Positions 35,805 through 44,774 of a DNA stretch of 64,000 bases are shown one piece after another; position 1 is the first letter of the stretch, and each line of letters opens with the position of its first letter. This DNA comes from Thermalbibacter longus (GTDB lineage: Bacteria > Chloroflexota > Chloroflexia > Thermomicrobiales > Thermomicrobiaceae). Location: positions 1-64,000 of the forward strand of contig NZ_JAMSLR010000007.1 of assembly GCF_023806485.1 (NCBI RefSeq), written 5' to 3'. The position numbers were made by a program, and so were the translations under genes. The notes beneath the pieces are model-generated. The model saw only the letters and a program-made list of their open reading frames with translations. It did not search any database and was not told where the DNA came from.

Positions 35805-35827
35805 CCCCAGGGCCCCGAGCCTTGGGG
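35805..35827 (+). terminator. Hairpin after cassette 1
   Basis: CCCCAGGGC and GCCTTGGGG pair (one G-U) around CCCGA, about 45 nt after the TadG-like stop, followed by TTGCCTGCTCCTGTT. It is a plausible terminator. The rest of 35763-36057 shows no gene. Confidence 0.5.
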
Positions 35828-36057
35828 TTGCCTGCTCCTGTTAATGCCAAGCTTCTGCTGCCACGCCCAACAGCGAACAGGACACATGGCGTGGATCAGT
35901 CATCTCGCCCACACCTTCCCCTCACAATTCATGCACCAGAGTAGCCATACCAGCCTATCCACGGTTAGGACCAATGGGCTCTGTTCCGTGACCTTAGAAC
36001 TCCCCATGATGGCGATGTGAGACCGAGCAGCGCGAGGGCAGGGGGTTCGGCCACGCC

Positions 36058-36543
36058 ATGACGTTCGCACGCCCCGGCCACCACCATGCTAGACCCGGCC
36101 AGTCCCTGGTCGAGTTCGCGCTCCTGGCCACAACGCTCGTCCTGATGCTCGGCCTCGCGGTCGACGGCGCGCGTGCCTTCTCCGCGTGGATCGTCATGGG
36201 CAACATCGCCCGCGCAGCGGCCCAATACGGCACCATCGGGCCGATCATGGACCCAGCGGTCGACGAGGAGCACGAGATCGAGGCCGGCATGGTCGCTGCG
36301 GCTGAGGATGAGCTCAATGACCAGGTGCTCGCCTTCGTCTTCAACGGAACCGCCGGGCCCGACGTGACCGCAGAACTGATTCAAGACGACCCGAACACCG
36401 CCGTCGGCGACTGCGCGGCTCGCGCGACCGTCAGCTTCGACTTCGAGCCGCTCTTCGTCCCGGTCTTTCCCGGGTTCGACATCCAGCGCCAGGCGACGAT
36501 GCGCATCCAGTACGTCCCGCAGGGATTCGAGTGCCCGCTATGA
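36058..36543 (+). CDS. TadE-like pseudopilin a, cassette 2
   Basis: A 161-residue paralogue of the gene at 33430. The leader ends ARPG before QSLVEFALLATTLVLMLGL (Glu at +5). It shares AFSAWIVMGNIARAAAQYGT with its paralogue's AFTAWIAMGNMARAGAQYGT, and it ends MRIQYVPQGFECPL. Its stop overlaps the next start (ATGA). Confidence 0.87.
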   Translation: MTFARPGHHHARPGQSLVEFALLATTLVLMLGLAVDGARAFSAWIVMGNIARAAAQYGTIGPIMDPAVDEEHEIEAGMVAAAEDELNDQVLAFVFNGTAGPDVTAELIQDDPNTAVGDCAARATVSFDFEPLFVPVFPGFDIQRQATMRIQYVPQGFECPL

Positions 36544-36989
36544 GCGCGATCGCGGAGGGCATGCGCGTGTCCCGCCAGCAGCTCGCCGGCCAGACACTTA
36601 TCGAGTTCGCGCTCGTCGCGCTGCCGTTCTTGCTCCTCACCTTCGGCATCATCGAGGGCGGGCGGCTGCTCTTCACCTACCATGAGGTCAACAGCGCTGC
36701 CCGGGAGGGAGTGCGCTACATGGTCGCCCACGGCGCGCTACACCCGGATCCAGATGAGCAGCTCGGCCCCGGTGACGAGGACGCGGTCATCGAGTACGTG
36801 CTCGACCGCACTGCCGGGCTCGACCCCGCCGACCTGACCGTCTCGCCGGCCTGGAACGACGGCGGCAACGCGCCTGGCCAGGTCGTCTCGATCCAGGTGA
36901 GCTATCAGTTCGAGCCGGTCATCGGCATGATCTTCGGCATCGACCCGATCGAGCTGGAGGCCACGAGCGAGATGCGCATCCACTATTGA
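36540..36989 (+). CDS. TadE-like pseudopilin b, cassette 2
   Basis: A 149-residue paralogue of the gene at 33917. Leader ending QLAG, then QTLIEFALVALPFLLLTFG with Glu at +5, followed by IIEGGRLLFTYHEVNSAARE and the ending SEMRIHY. The ATG at 36540 overlaps the upstream TGA. ATG 36561, with GGAGG close upstream, is another possible start. Between this gene and the TadG-like gene lie two tandem hairpins. Confidence 0.86.
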   Translation: MSAIAEGMRVSRQQLAGQTLIEFALVALPFLLLTFGIIEGGRLLFTYHEVNSAAREGVRYMVAHGALHPDPDEQLGPGDEDAVIEYVLDRTAGLDPADLTVSPAWNDGGNAPGQVVSIQVSYQFEPVIGMIFGIDPIELEATSEMRIHY

Positions 36990-36995
36990 GAAAAC

Positions 36996-37048
36996 GGGCA
37001 ACCACGCGCGGTTGCCCCTTCGGGAGAATGGGTAACCACGGGTTGCCC
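36996..37048. repeat. Two tandem hairpins with the same stem sequence
   Basis: GGGCAACC (36996-37003) pairs with GGTTGCCC (37010-37017). GGGTAACC (37030-37037) pairs, through one wobble, with GGTTGCCC (37041-37048). They lie between the b and G genes of cassette 2. They may be a REP-like repeat, or RNA structures that set the ratio of pseudopilins to TadG protein. No such structure lies at the same point in the other cassettes. Confidence 0.65.
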
Positions 37049-37123
37049 CCGAGGAGACATGTGCCGAGACAGGGGTATCCACGGAAGCGTTTTGGGGAGA
37101 CCTCGCCCTCGGGAGGAACGTCT

Positions 37124-38377
37124 ATGCGGGCATCGATTGTCGCCAGCACACGGGGTCGTCTCTTGGCCGCCGCTGGCCGGCATGCCGGCACTGGGCAGGT
37201 CATGGTTCTCTTTGCGCTCATGCTCACAGTCCTGGTGGGGTTCCTGGGGCTCGCTATCGATGCGGGCTTCCTGCTAGCCGAGCGGCGCGCCGTGCAGAAC
37301 GCGGCCGACGCCTCGGCGCTCTACGGCGGGCGGCTCTTGAGCCAGGGGAAGTCAAGAGCTCAGGCCGAGGCCGGAGCGCTCGACTACGCAGCCCAGATCT
37401 ACGGCTACGCCTCGTCCGACCCGGACGTCCAGATCGAGGCGGAGGCCACGTCGACGCAGGTGCGAGTGGAGATCACGCGGGAGCTACCACGCTTCTTCCT
37501 CGGAGTGCTTTACACCGGCGACTGGTCGGTACACGCCAACGCCGTGACCAGCATCAACCCGGAGACCGGCCCGTACGCGATGATCGCTCTCGGCAAGCTG
37601 CCCGATTACAACGGCATCGACTTCAACGGCAACAACACGTTGACCATTACCTGTAGCCCACCGGCCCCAGGGTGCGGCAGCATCGGGTCGAACGCCGACA
37701 TTACGTTTTCAGGAAGTGGCAGCTCGATCCAAGCCACCGTCTGGGGTAACCTCGGCGCGATGGGGAACATCGAAGAGCTCCCCACCGGATTCCACGTCGA
37801 GGGCGACGTAGCCGGCGGCCAGGGGGAAATCGAAGACCCGTTCGCTGCTGTCAGTGCGCCGGATTGCGACAGCATGCCGGTGCAGCAGCCCCCCTCTGGC
37901 CCGCCCAACGAGCCGGTCGTGCTCGAGCCCGGACGCTACACAGGGAACGTCCGAAAACGGAACATCACCCTCCTGCCCGGCGTGTACTGCTTCGAGGGCA
38001 CGCTGGAGATCATCGGCAACGGCTCCATCAGCGGAAACGGCGTTCTCTTGTACTTCCGCGGGCCCAACGGGCTGTTCGTCCCGGGGAACGCCACGATCGA
38101 GCTGACCCACACGAGTGACCCCGCCTGGAAGAACATTGTCATCTGGCTGGCGACCTGCAACGAGAGCCTGAAGCTCGACGGCAACGGCGACATGGTCATC
38201 ACCGGGGCGGTTTACGCGCCCTGCTCGCACGTCGATCTCGGCGGCAATGCCGATTCCCAGGTGGTGAACGGCATGGTCGTCGGCCGTACGATCAAGCTGC
38301 ACGGCGACGTCACGATCAACCTGGTGACCGGCAGCAGCTACACCGCCGGCCCGAAACAGGTCTATCTGATCGAGTAG
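37124..38377 (+). CDS. TadG-like protein with beta-helix-like exported region, cassette 2
   Basis: A 417-residue paralogue of the gene at 34362. Leader ending AGTG, then QVMVLFALMLTVLVGFLGLA with Leu at +5. Then AGFLLAERRAVQNAADASAL (Tad_N). The exported part has turns around Asn-Gly (IDFNGNNTLTI, FSGSGSSIQ, IIGNGSISGNG, LKLDGNGDMVITG) and ends VYLIE. It shares LEPGRYTGN...ITLLPGVYCFE-type segments with its paralogue. The ATG at 37124 has GGGAGG upstream; the open frame upstream of it runs through the hairpins and is not coding. Confidence 0.87.
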   Translation: MRASIVASTRGRLLAAAGRHAGTGQVMVLFALMLTVLVGFLGLAIDAGFLLAERRAVQNAADASALYGGRLLSQGKSRAQAEAGALDYAAQIYGYASSDPDVQIEAEATSTQVRVEITRELPRFFLGVLYTGDWSVHANAVTSINPETGPYAMIALGKLPDYNGIDFNGNNTLTITCSPPAPGCGSIGSNADITFSGSGSSIQATVWGNLGAMGNIEELPTGFHVEGDVAGGQGEIEDPFAAVSAPDCDSMPVQQPPSGPPNEPVVLEPGRYTGNVRKRNITLLPGVYCFEGTLEIIGNGSISGNGVLLYFRGPNGLFVPGNATIELTHTSDPAWKNIVIWLATCNESLKLDGNGDMVITGAVYAPCSHVDLGGNADSQVVNGMVVGRTIKLHGDVTINLVTGSSYTAGPKQVYLIE

Positions 38378-38425
38378 GCGCCGGCTGCTGGCTAGGCCGC
38401 GAGGCGGGGTGTGGGCCGCGCGCCC

Positions 38426-38752
38426 TCACTCCCCTTCGCTCTCGTCGTCTTCGTCCTCTTCGACGCCGGCCTCCAGGCCAGCAATGAACTCGTCGATCGG
38501 AATAGCCGGCAGCGTCATCAACTTCACCGTGCCCCGTGCGCCCAGCGCGACCGACACCCGCGCGATCGTCTCGTTGTCGGGAGCTTCGACCAGGTTGACG
38601 AAGTCGTACGGCCCCAGAACGGCCCACTGCTGGAGCACCTTCGCTCCCATCTTCTCGACTTCCTCGTTCACCTCCTTGATGCGCCGCGGGTGCTCGTGCA
38701 GCGTCTCCATCCCGTCATCGGTCAGCGTGCTGAGCATGATATAGAGCGGCAT
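38426..38752 (-). CDS. GYD-domain protein
   Basis: A 108-residue protein. It begins MPLYIMLSTLTDDGMETL and contains GPYDFVNLVEAPDNETIAR, the GYD motif region of PF08734 (here GPYD). The fold is a small ferredoxin-like dimer. The C-terminus is very acidic. The function of this family is not known. It ends convergent with the TadG-like gene. The O-methyltransferase gene lies 40 bp upstream in the same direction. Confidence 0.85.
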   Translation of the reverse strand: MPLYIMLSTLTDDGMETLHEHPRRIKEVNEEVEKMGAKVLQQWAVLGPYDFVNLVEAPDNETIARVSVALGARGTVKLMTLPAIPIDEFIAGLEAGVEEDEDDESEGE

Positions 38753-38792
38753 TCTGTGCCTCCTTTCCGTCCGCCGAGCGTGTTCCCGATGC

Positions 38793-39359
38793 CTACGCCG
38801 GGAGCCAGCAAGCCAGGAGCTGCCCTGGCCCGAAGGGCAGCTCGACCGTATCTAGCCGCGGGTCGGACCGCACCCGTTCCAGGAACGTTCGGAGCTCTCC
38901 GGCGTGCGAGCGCACGTTGTCGGCCATGATCAGCCCGCCTGGCCTCAGCTTGGGCAGCACCGCCTCGAGATAGTGGATGTAGGACTCCTTGTCGGCGTCG
39001 ATCAGGACGAGGTCGAAGGGGCCGGGCTGCGCGAGCACCGTCTGGCGCGCATCGCCGAGCACGATCCGCACCCGGTGGAGCAGCCCGACCTGCTGCAGAT
39101 TCGCGGTCGCCATCGCGACCTTGCGCGGATCGGCCTCCAGTGAGATCAGGTGCCCGCCGGTCCGCTCCAGCGCGTCCGCCAGCCAGATCGTCGAATACCC
39201 GTTCGAGCCGCCGATCTCCAGCGCCCGCTGGGCGTCGATGGCTAGCGCCAGCAGGTGCAGCGCCTGGGCCGCCTCGGGGTTCAGGTTCCACATGCCACCG
39301 TGTTCGCGCCCCCAGGCGTGCAGGTGGTCGAGGAACGCCTTGCGAGCCGGGTCGATCAT
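38793..39359 (-). CDS. SAM-dependent O-methyltransferase (family 3)
   Basis: A 188-residue enzyme with the SAM-binding loop ALEIGGSNGYSTIWLADAL (about 46-64), the acidic residue that binds the ribose in ISLEADP, and the metal-binding Asp region FDLVLIDADKESYIHYLE, ending with GGLIMADNV. This is the catechol-type O-methyltransferase family, here at the short end of the usual length. The substrate is unknown. Confidence 0.87.
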   Translation of the reverse strand: MIDPARKAFLDHLHAWGREHGGMWNLNPEAAQALHLLALAIDAQRALEIGGSNGYSTIWLADALERTGGHLISLEADPRKVAMATANLQQVGLLHRVRIVLGDARQTVLAQPGPFDLVLIDADKESYIHYLEAVLPKLRPGGLIMADNVRSHAGELRTFLERVRSDPRLDTVELPFGPGQLLACWLPA

Positions 39360-39532
39360 CGTCGCTCCTTCGCGTACCTGAGTTGACCACGATCATACCC
39401 CGAGTGGGCAGGTAGCGCGAGACTGGCGCCGGAGATTAGGATGAGAGGTGGCGCGACGATGAGAGGACCAGGCCGTTCGCAGCCGGGACGAGCCGTGGCG
39501 TCTCATCCACCGAGCGAGGAGGCAGGCCGGAC

Positions 39533-40894
39533 ATGGTCACCGTGAGCGACCGTCTCGAAGCGATCCCGACCACCAGGGAACACTGGCGCATCGTCCTGCT
39601 CAGCGGGCTGGGCTGGATGTTCGATGCCATGGACGTGGGCCTGGTCGGCTTCGTGCTCGTCGGCATCGGCCGCGACTGGGGGCTGGAGCGCACCCAGCTC
39701 GGGTTGATCGCCTCCGCCGGCTTCTTGGGGATGTTCCTCGGAGCGCTGGTGGCCGGCCGGCTGGCCGACCGCTATGGGCGACGTCCGCTCTTCATGGCCA
39801 CGCTGCTGACCTATAGCATCGCCACCCTGCTGAGCGGGCTAGCCTGGAACCTGCCCTCGTTGCTGGCCTTCCGCTTCCTCGTCGGCCTCGGGTTGGGCGG
39901 TGAGCTGCCGGTCGCCTCGACGCTGGTGAGCGAGTTCGCACCGGCCGGGAGCCGCGGCCGGATGCTCGTCATCCTCGAGAGCTTCTGGGCCTACGGCTGG
40001 ATCCTGGCCGCGGTGATCGGGCTGGTGGTCGTCCCCGCGCTCCCGGAGTGGGGCTGGCGCGTCGCGTTCTTCATCGGCGCGCTGCCGGCGCTCTACGCGC
40101 TCTACCTGCGCCGGCGCCTGCCAGAGTCGCCGCGTTACCTGGAGCTGGCCGGCCGCCACGAGGAGGCGGTCGCCGTTGTCCGCCGTCTCGAGGCGGCTGC
40201 TGGTGCTGGAAGCGCGCCGCTGGAACCAGAGATGGCCCGCCCGGCCCGGCGGGAGGCTATCCGGTCACGCTTGCTGGCACTCTGGAGCCGCGACCTCGCG
40301 CGCCGCACGCTGATGCTCTGGGTTCTCTGGTTCGGTATCGTCTTCTCGTACTACGGCGTCTTCACCTGGCTGCCGCAGCTCCTCGTGGATCGAGGCCTGG
40401 AGATCGCCCGGAGCTTCAGCTACGTCTTCATCACCACGCTGGCCCAGATTCCGGGGTACTTTTCCGCGGCCTACCTGGTCGATCGCTGGGGACGCCGGCC
40501 CACGCTGGTGGCTTACCTGCTCGGCTCGGCCATCGCGGCCTGGCTGCTCGGCAACGCCGGGAGCGACCCGATCCTGGTGCTGTGGGGCTGCCTGCTCTCG
40601 TTCTTCAACCTGGGCGCCTGGGGCGTCGTCTATACCTACACGCCGGAGCTGTACCCGACGCCGATGCGCGGCTTCGGCGCCGGCGCGGCCGCGGCCTTCG
40701 GGCGGCTGGCCGGGATCATCGCGCCCTACCTCACCCCCTGGCTGCTTACCAGCGGCGGGCTCTCCCAGCCTGCCGTGTTCGGGCTGTTCATGGCGGTCTT
40801 CGCGCTCACCGCGGTAAACGTCCTGGTCCTGGGCGAGGAGACCCGCGGCCGACCGCTCGAGCAGATCGCTGCCTCGGCTGGTGCGGCCGATTGA
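39533..40894 (+). CDS. MFS transporter, sugar/aromatic-acid porter type
   Basis: A 453-residue membrane protein with twelve predicted helices. Loop 2-3 has GRLADRYGRRPLF, and its counterpart in the second half is AAYLVDRWGRRPTL. Helix 4 has RFLVGLGLGGELPVA, and the central loop has LPESPRYLEL. ELYPTPMRGFGAG is the conserved C-terminal motif. This group takes up aromatic acids, niacin, metabolites or sugars by proton symport. The ATG follows GGAGG. Genes on both sides face other ways. Confidence 0.9.
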   Translation: MVTVSDRLEAIPTTREHWRIVLLSGLGWMFDAMDVGLVGFVLVGIGRDWGLERTQLGLIASAGFLGMFLGALVAGRLADRYGRRPLFMATLLTYSIATLLSGLAWNLPSLLAFRFLVGLGLGGELPVASTLVSEFAPAGSRGRMLVILESFWAYGWILAAVIGLVVVPALPEWGWRVAFFIGALPALYALYLRRRLPESPRYLELAGRHEEAVAVVRRLEAAAGAGSAPLEPEMARPARREAIRSRLLALWSRDLARRTLMLWVLWFGIVFSYYGVFTWLPQLLVDRGLEIARSFSYVFITTLAQIPGYFSAAYLVDRWGRRPTLVAYLLGSAIAAWLLGNAGSDPILVLWGCLLSFFNLGAWGVVYTYTPELYPTPMRGFGAGAAAAFGRLAGIIAPYLTPWLLTSGGLSQPAVFGLFMAVFALTAVNVLVLGEETRGRPLEQIAASAGAAD

Positions 40895-40904
40895 TCGGCA
40901 CCGT

Positions 40905-42002
40905 TCAGGCGTCGACGCCGACGAGCTGCTCGACGGAGCGGAGGCCCTCCCGCTCAAGGTAGGCCAGAAGGCCGCGGAGGATGCGACCCGGTAACGCGGG
41001 GCCCTCGTAGACGAAGGCGGTGTAGAGCTGCACCAGGCTGGCCCCGGCGCGCAGCCGCTCGACCGCGTCCTCGGCCGAGCCGATCCCGCCCACCCCGATG
41101 ATGGCTAGACGGTCACCGGCTCGCCGGTAGGCCTCGCGGGTCAGCTCGGTGGCGCGCGCCCGCAACGGGCGGCCGCTGATACCGCCGGGGAGATCCGGGG
41201 CCGGTCGACAGAGGAGCCGGCGATCGGTGCTGGTGTTGGCGATCACCAGCCCCTGCGCGCCACCCTCGAGCGCCGCCTCGATCACCTGCTCCAGCCCACC
41301 GAGGTCCAGATCCGGCGCGACCTTCACGAGCAGCGGCCGCGGGCGCAGCCCGCGCAGGCGCGCCAGGCGCCGGTTCTCGTCACCGAGCGCCTGGAGCAGC
41401 TCGACCAATGCCGCGCGCGCCTGTAACTCCCGCAGGCCGGGCGTGTTCGGCGAGCTGACGTTGACCACCAGGTAGTCTGCTACGTCCCAGAGCGCCGCCA
41501 GCACCGCGACGTAGTCCTCCGTGGCCCGCTCGAGGGGCGTCTCGCGGTTCTTGCCCAGGTTGACCCCGACCACGCCGGGAAAGCGCCGGCCGGCCAGTCG
41601 CGCCCGAACCGCGGCCATCCCGGCGCTGGGAAAGCCGAGCGCGTTCACCAGCGCGCGCTCCTCCGGCAGGCGCCAGAGCCGGGGCCGTGGGTTGCCCGGC
41701 TGCGGGCGCGGCGTCACCGTGCCCACCTCGACGAATCCGAACCCCAGCGCCAGCAGCGCGCCGACCGCCTCGGCGTCCTTGTCGAAGCCGGCTGCCAGCC
41801 CCAGCGGGTTCGGGAACCGGCGGCCCAGGCAGTCGACGGCCAGCCGGTCATCGACGGGCGGGTCACAGAGCTGGCGCAGCAGCCGGCAGCCGCCGGGCAG
41901 CCGGTCGAACGCCAACAGCCCGCGCAGCGCCAGCCGGTGCGCTCGCTCCGGGTCGAGCCGGGCGAGCCCTGGGTAGACCACGTGCTCGTACCAACCGGTC
42001 AT
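40905..42002 (-). CDS. pyrD: Dihydroorotate dehydrogenase, quinone-dependent (class 2)
   Basis: A 365-residue flavoprotein that oxidises dihydroorotate to orotate in pyrimidine synthesis, passing electrons to membrane quinone. It has NPLGLAAGFDKDAEAV, VGTVTPRPQPGNPRPRLWRL, ALVNALGFPSAGM, VVNVSSPNTPGLREL with the catalytic Ser, and VKVAPDLD. The C-terminal FMN phosphate site is IIGVGGIGSAEDAV. The N-terminal helical pair expected for membrane contact (YPGLARLDPERAHRLAL) marks class 2. It is convergent with the MFS gene. Confidence 0.95.
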   Translation of the reverse strand: MTGWYEHVVYPGLARLDPERAHRLALRGLLAFDRLPGGCRLLRQLCDPPVDDRLAVDCLGRRFPNPLGLAAGFDKDAEAVGALLALGFGFVEVGTVTPRPQPGNPRPRLWRLPEERALVNALGFPSAGMAAVRARLAGRRFPGVVGVNLGKNRETPLERATEDYVAVLAALWDVADYLVVNVSSPNTPGLRELQARAALVELLQALGDENRRLARLRGLRPRPLLVKVAPDLDLGGLEQVIEAALEGGAQGLVIANTSTDRRLLCRPAPDLPGGISGRPLRARATELTREAYRRAGDRLAIIGVGGIGSAEDAVERLRAGASLVQLYTAFVYEGPALPGRILRGLLAYLEREGLRSVEQLVGVDA

Positions 42003-42092
42003 CGAGCTGCTATCCTCACCGCTCTCCTAGCATCACGATGCCCGGCCTCGTGGCTCGCGCGCGAGCGACGACAGGCCGGCCGTGCTCCTTCT

Positions 42093-42479
42093 CTACCACA
42101 GCACCTTCACCCACCAGCGCGGATCCACGACCTCGACGAACGCGCGGCCACGGTACTCGAAGGTGTACTCGCTCCGGTTCCGGAGCCGGTCCTCCTCGAT
42201 CCAGAACTCGATGAGCTGAACCGCCTGATCCAGCAGCCGCTCCTCGCTGAAGTCCTGCTCGTCGACCTGGGCGAGCAGCGGGTACATGAAGGCGAACGCT
42301 GCCAGGCCCTCCGCCCACGCCACCAGATACGAGGCGACCTTGCCCAGCATCACCGGCGTGAACTCGAAGCCGGGCTGGCGCAGGTAGATCTCGTGCCCGC
42401 GATAGGTGCGGACCAGGCGATGCGTCGGCAGCACGGCGCGTTCCGATCGATCGAGGTCACCCAGGGCGACCGCCCACAC
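42093..42479 (-). CDS. Hypothetical protein, unknown family
   Basis: A 128-residue protein starting with GTG (AGGA upstream). It has a run of hydrophobic and aromatic residues in the middle (KVASYLVAWAEGLAAFAFMY), but no clear membrane helix. It ends DPRWWVKVLW, and the ending gives it a folded look. I do not recognise it. It lies 90 bp upstream of pyrD on the same strand. Confidence 0.6.
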   Translation of the reverse strand: MWAVALGDLDRSERAVLPTHRLVRTYRGHEIYLRQPGFEFTPVMLGKVASYLVAWAEGLAAFAFMYPLLAQVDEQDFSEERLLDQAVQLIEFWIEEDRLRNRSEYTFEYRGRAFVEVVDPRWWVKVLW

Positions 42480-42604
42480 CGCATCCTAGTGTAGTCGCTC
42501 CAGCCCGGCCCGGTTGCCGAGCGCGCCACGCTCTTCCCCGCCCCGGCAATGAGGTATATCCTGGCGGGGGGATGCTCGGGAGTTCAGGGAGAGGAGTGAC
42601 CGGA

Positions 42605-43972
42605 GTGAGCAGAGACAGCCGGCTGGCCGAGCTCGACCGCTATATCGAGGACAACCTGCAGGCGTTCCTGGACGATCTCGCCGCCCTCTGCGCGCTGCCG
42701 ACCGTCTCGGCACAGGCGAGGGCGATCGACGAGACGGCGAGCGCCGTCCGAGACCTGCTCGAGAAGTACGGCATCCAGGCCGAGGTGCTCCCCACCAGTG
42801 GTTTCCCGGTCGTCTACGGCCGGGCCGAAGGGGCTAGCCCGCGCACCCTGCTCTGCTACAACCACTACGACGTGCAGCCGGCCGAGCCGTTCGAGCTCTG
42901 GGACTCCCCGCCCTTCGAGGCGACGCTGCGCGACGGCAAGCTGTACGCCCGCGGAGTCGCCGACGACAAGGGCCACATCGTCTGCCGGCTGGCCGCCATC
43001 GCCGCGCTCCGCGCCGTCTACGGCGAGCTACCCTGCTCCGTTATCTTCATGATCGAGGGCGAAGAGGAGATCGGCTCGGTCAGCCTGCCGGCCTTCATCG
43101 AAGCCAACGCCGACCGGTTCCAGGCCGATGCCTGCCTCTGGGAGTCGGGGCGCGTCGACTACGAGGGGCGCCCGCAGATGTACCTGGGGATGCGCGGCGA
43201 TTTTTATGTCGAACTCCGGGCACGTTGCATGAGCCGGGACGCGCACTCCGGCCAGGGCGGCTCGATCTTCCCGAACGCCGCCTGGCGGCTGATCTGGGCG
43301 CTCGCCACGCTCAAGGGGCCGGACGAGCGCATCCGCATCCCGGGCTGGTACGACGACGTGCGCCCGCCCTCGCAGCGCGACTTGGAGCTGCTCGCGGCCG
43401 CGCCGGAGCAGGACGAGGAGCTCAAGCAGACCTACGGCATCCGCGAGTTCCTGCTGGGCGCGAGCGGGCTCGAGCTGAAGCGCCGGCAGATCTTCGAGCC
43501 GACGTGCACCATCTCCGGCATCGCCTCTGGCTACCAGGGGCCAGGCTCCAAGACCGTGCTGCCGGCCGAGGCGATGGCCAAGGTCGACTTCCGCTTGGTA
43601 CCGGAGCAGCGGCCCGAGGACCTGCGAGTCAAGCTGCGCCGCCACCTCGAGGAGCAGGGCTTCGGCGACATCGAGATCATCGAGCACTGCGGCTACCCGG
43701 CGGCGCGCGTGGATCCCGACCACCCGTTCGTCCAGATGGTCGCCGAGGCCGGCCGCGAGGTGTACGGCAAGGAGCCGGTGATCCATCCGATGAGCGGCGG
43801 CTCGGGGCCGATGGATCCGTTCGTGCGGGTGCTGCGGGTGCCGATCGCCAACGCTGGGATCGGCTATCCCGATTCGCGGGCCCACGCGCCCAACGAGCAC
43901 ATCCGGCTGAGCGACTTCGTGGACGGGGTTAAGCACACGGCGAGAGTGATGCTCCGCCTGCCCGAGCTGTAG
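42605..43972 (+). CDS. M20/M25/M40-family dipeptidase or deacylase
   Basis: A 455-residue zinc peptidase. The metal-site motifs are seen in order: LLCYNHYDVQP, GVADDKGH, MIEGEEEIGS with the catalytic Glu pair, and HPMSGGSGPMD near the end. A dimerisation domain is inserted in the middle (MYLGMRGDFYVELRARC onward). The GTG at 42605 has GAGAGGAG at good distance; an ATG at 42572 is in frame but poorly placed. It probably cleaves dipeptides in the cytoplasm. Confidence 0.92.
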   Translation: MSRDSRLAELDRYIEDNLQAFLDDLAALCALPTVSAQARAIDETASAVRDLLEKYGIQAEVLPTSGFPVVYGRAEGASPRTLLCYNHYDVQPAEPFELWDSPPFEATLRDGKLYARGVADDKGHIVCRLAAIAALRAVYGELPCSVIFMIEGEEEIGSVSLPAFIEANADRFQADACLWESGRVDYEGRPQMYLGMRGDFYVELRARCMSRDAHSGQGGSIFPNAAWRLIWALATLKGPDERIRIPGWYDDVRPPSQRDLELLAAAPEQDEELKQTYGIREFLLGASGLELKRRQIFEPTCTISGIASGYQGPGSKTVLPAEAMAKVDFRLVPEQRPEDLRVKLRRHLEEQGFGDIEIIEHCGYPAARVDPDHPFVQMVAEAGREVYGKEPVIHPMSGGSGPMDPFVRVLRVPIANAGIGYPDSRAHAPNEHIRLSDFVDGVKHTARVMLRLPEL

Positions 43973-44051
43973 GCGCCGGAGCTCTTTCGGAATCGACCCG
44001 GTCGGACGCCGGGGATTCGATAGATCACCAGAACGCTGAACCAGACCTCTT

Positions 44052-44079
44052 GTCGGGGCGACCGGCCGGTCGCCCCGAC
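44052..44079. repeat. 28-bp perfect palindrome in intergenic space
   Basis: GTCGGGGCGACCGG joined to its exact complement CCGGTCGCCCCGAC, with no loop. It lies 80 bp after the M20 peptidase gene. Palindromes of this GGGGCGACC type recur between genes in several Chloroflexota and cyanobacterial genomes as I recall, so it is likely a dispersed repeat. It may also act as a terminator. Confidence 0.75.
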
Positions 44080-44210
44080 CGCTCCCGGGATGCGAAGGGC
44101 GGCGCGAGAACGATCGAAGGGGCGGGGGCTTCAGGGCCACGCCCCTCGGGCACGTCGCGGCTTCTGGTGCTAGGCTTGGGGGCGGCAGCGAGAGCCGGCA
44201 GGAGGACACT

Positions 44211-44609
44211 GTGCGCTTGACCTACCAGCCGCGAGAGAACGCGCTGCGGCTCGTCCTCGGGCCCGAGCCGCGGCCGGCCGCTCGCACAGTCGAGGGGACC
44301 GGGATCCTCGACCTCGGTGAGCAGGGACGTCTGCTCGGACTCGAGATCAGCGCGCCTCCCGGCCTCGACCTTCGACAGGCCTTCTGTCCCTGGCAGGAGC
44401 GCACTGGCTTCCCCGAATGGCTGAGCCTCGGCACCGCGAGCGCCTACCTGCGGCTCGTCCCCGAACCGTTGGCCCAGGCAAGCCGGCAGGCCCGCTCGGT
44501 CTCCGTCCGGCTGGCAATGGAGCTGGACGAACAGGGCACGCTGCTGGCCGTCATTCTCCCTCGCCGCGGCGAGGGTTACGAGCTGAGCTCCCCCAGTGGC
44601 AGCACCTGA
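44211..44609 (+). CDS. DUF2283-like protein
   Basis: A 132-residue protein starting with GTG after GGAGG. The N-terminal half reads MRLTYQPRENALRLVL, then VEGTGILDLGEQGRLLGLEI, which fits DUF2283 (YDpxxD..., D.dG...GiEi). The second half (VSVRLAMELDEQGTLLAVIL) repeats the last strands in weaker form. No function is known for the family. Confidence 0.7.
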   Translation: MRLTYQPRENALRLVLGPEPRPAARTVEGTGILDLGEQGRLLGLEISAPPGLDLRQAFCPWQERTGFPEWLSLGTASAYLRLVPEPLAQASRQARSVSVRLAMELDEQGTLLAVILPRRGEGYELSSPSGST

Positions 44610-44774
44610 TGGCTCCCCCAGCGGCCCGGTGGGCCCGGCGATTGGATCTGCGAAGACGAGCAGCAGTAGGAGCGCCCGAGTATCTACCCCGCGCTGAACG
44701 AACGCGCGGAGCGAGCGACCGTTGGGTTCGTCGCCAGCTCTGCATCGCCCGCTAGGTGATCAGCCTCGACCCGG

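Noticed and set aside
43981-44210. Possible small gene between the M20 peptidase and the DUF2283-like gene
   Set aside because: No ribosome site or coding pattern; the region is dominated by the palindrome.
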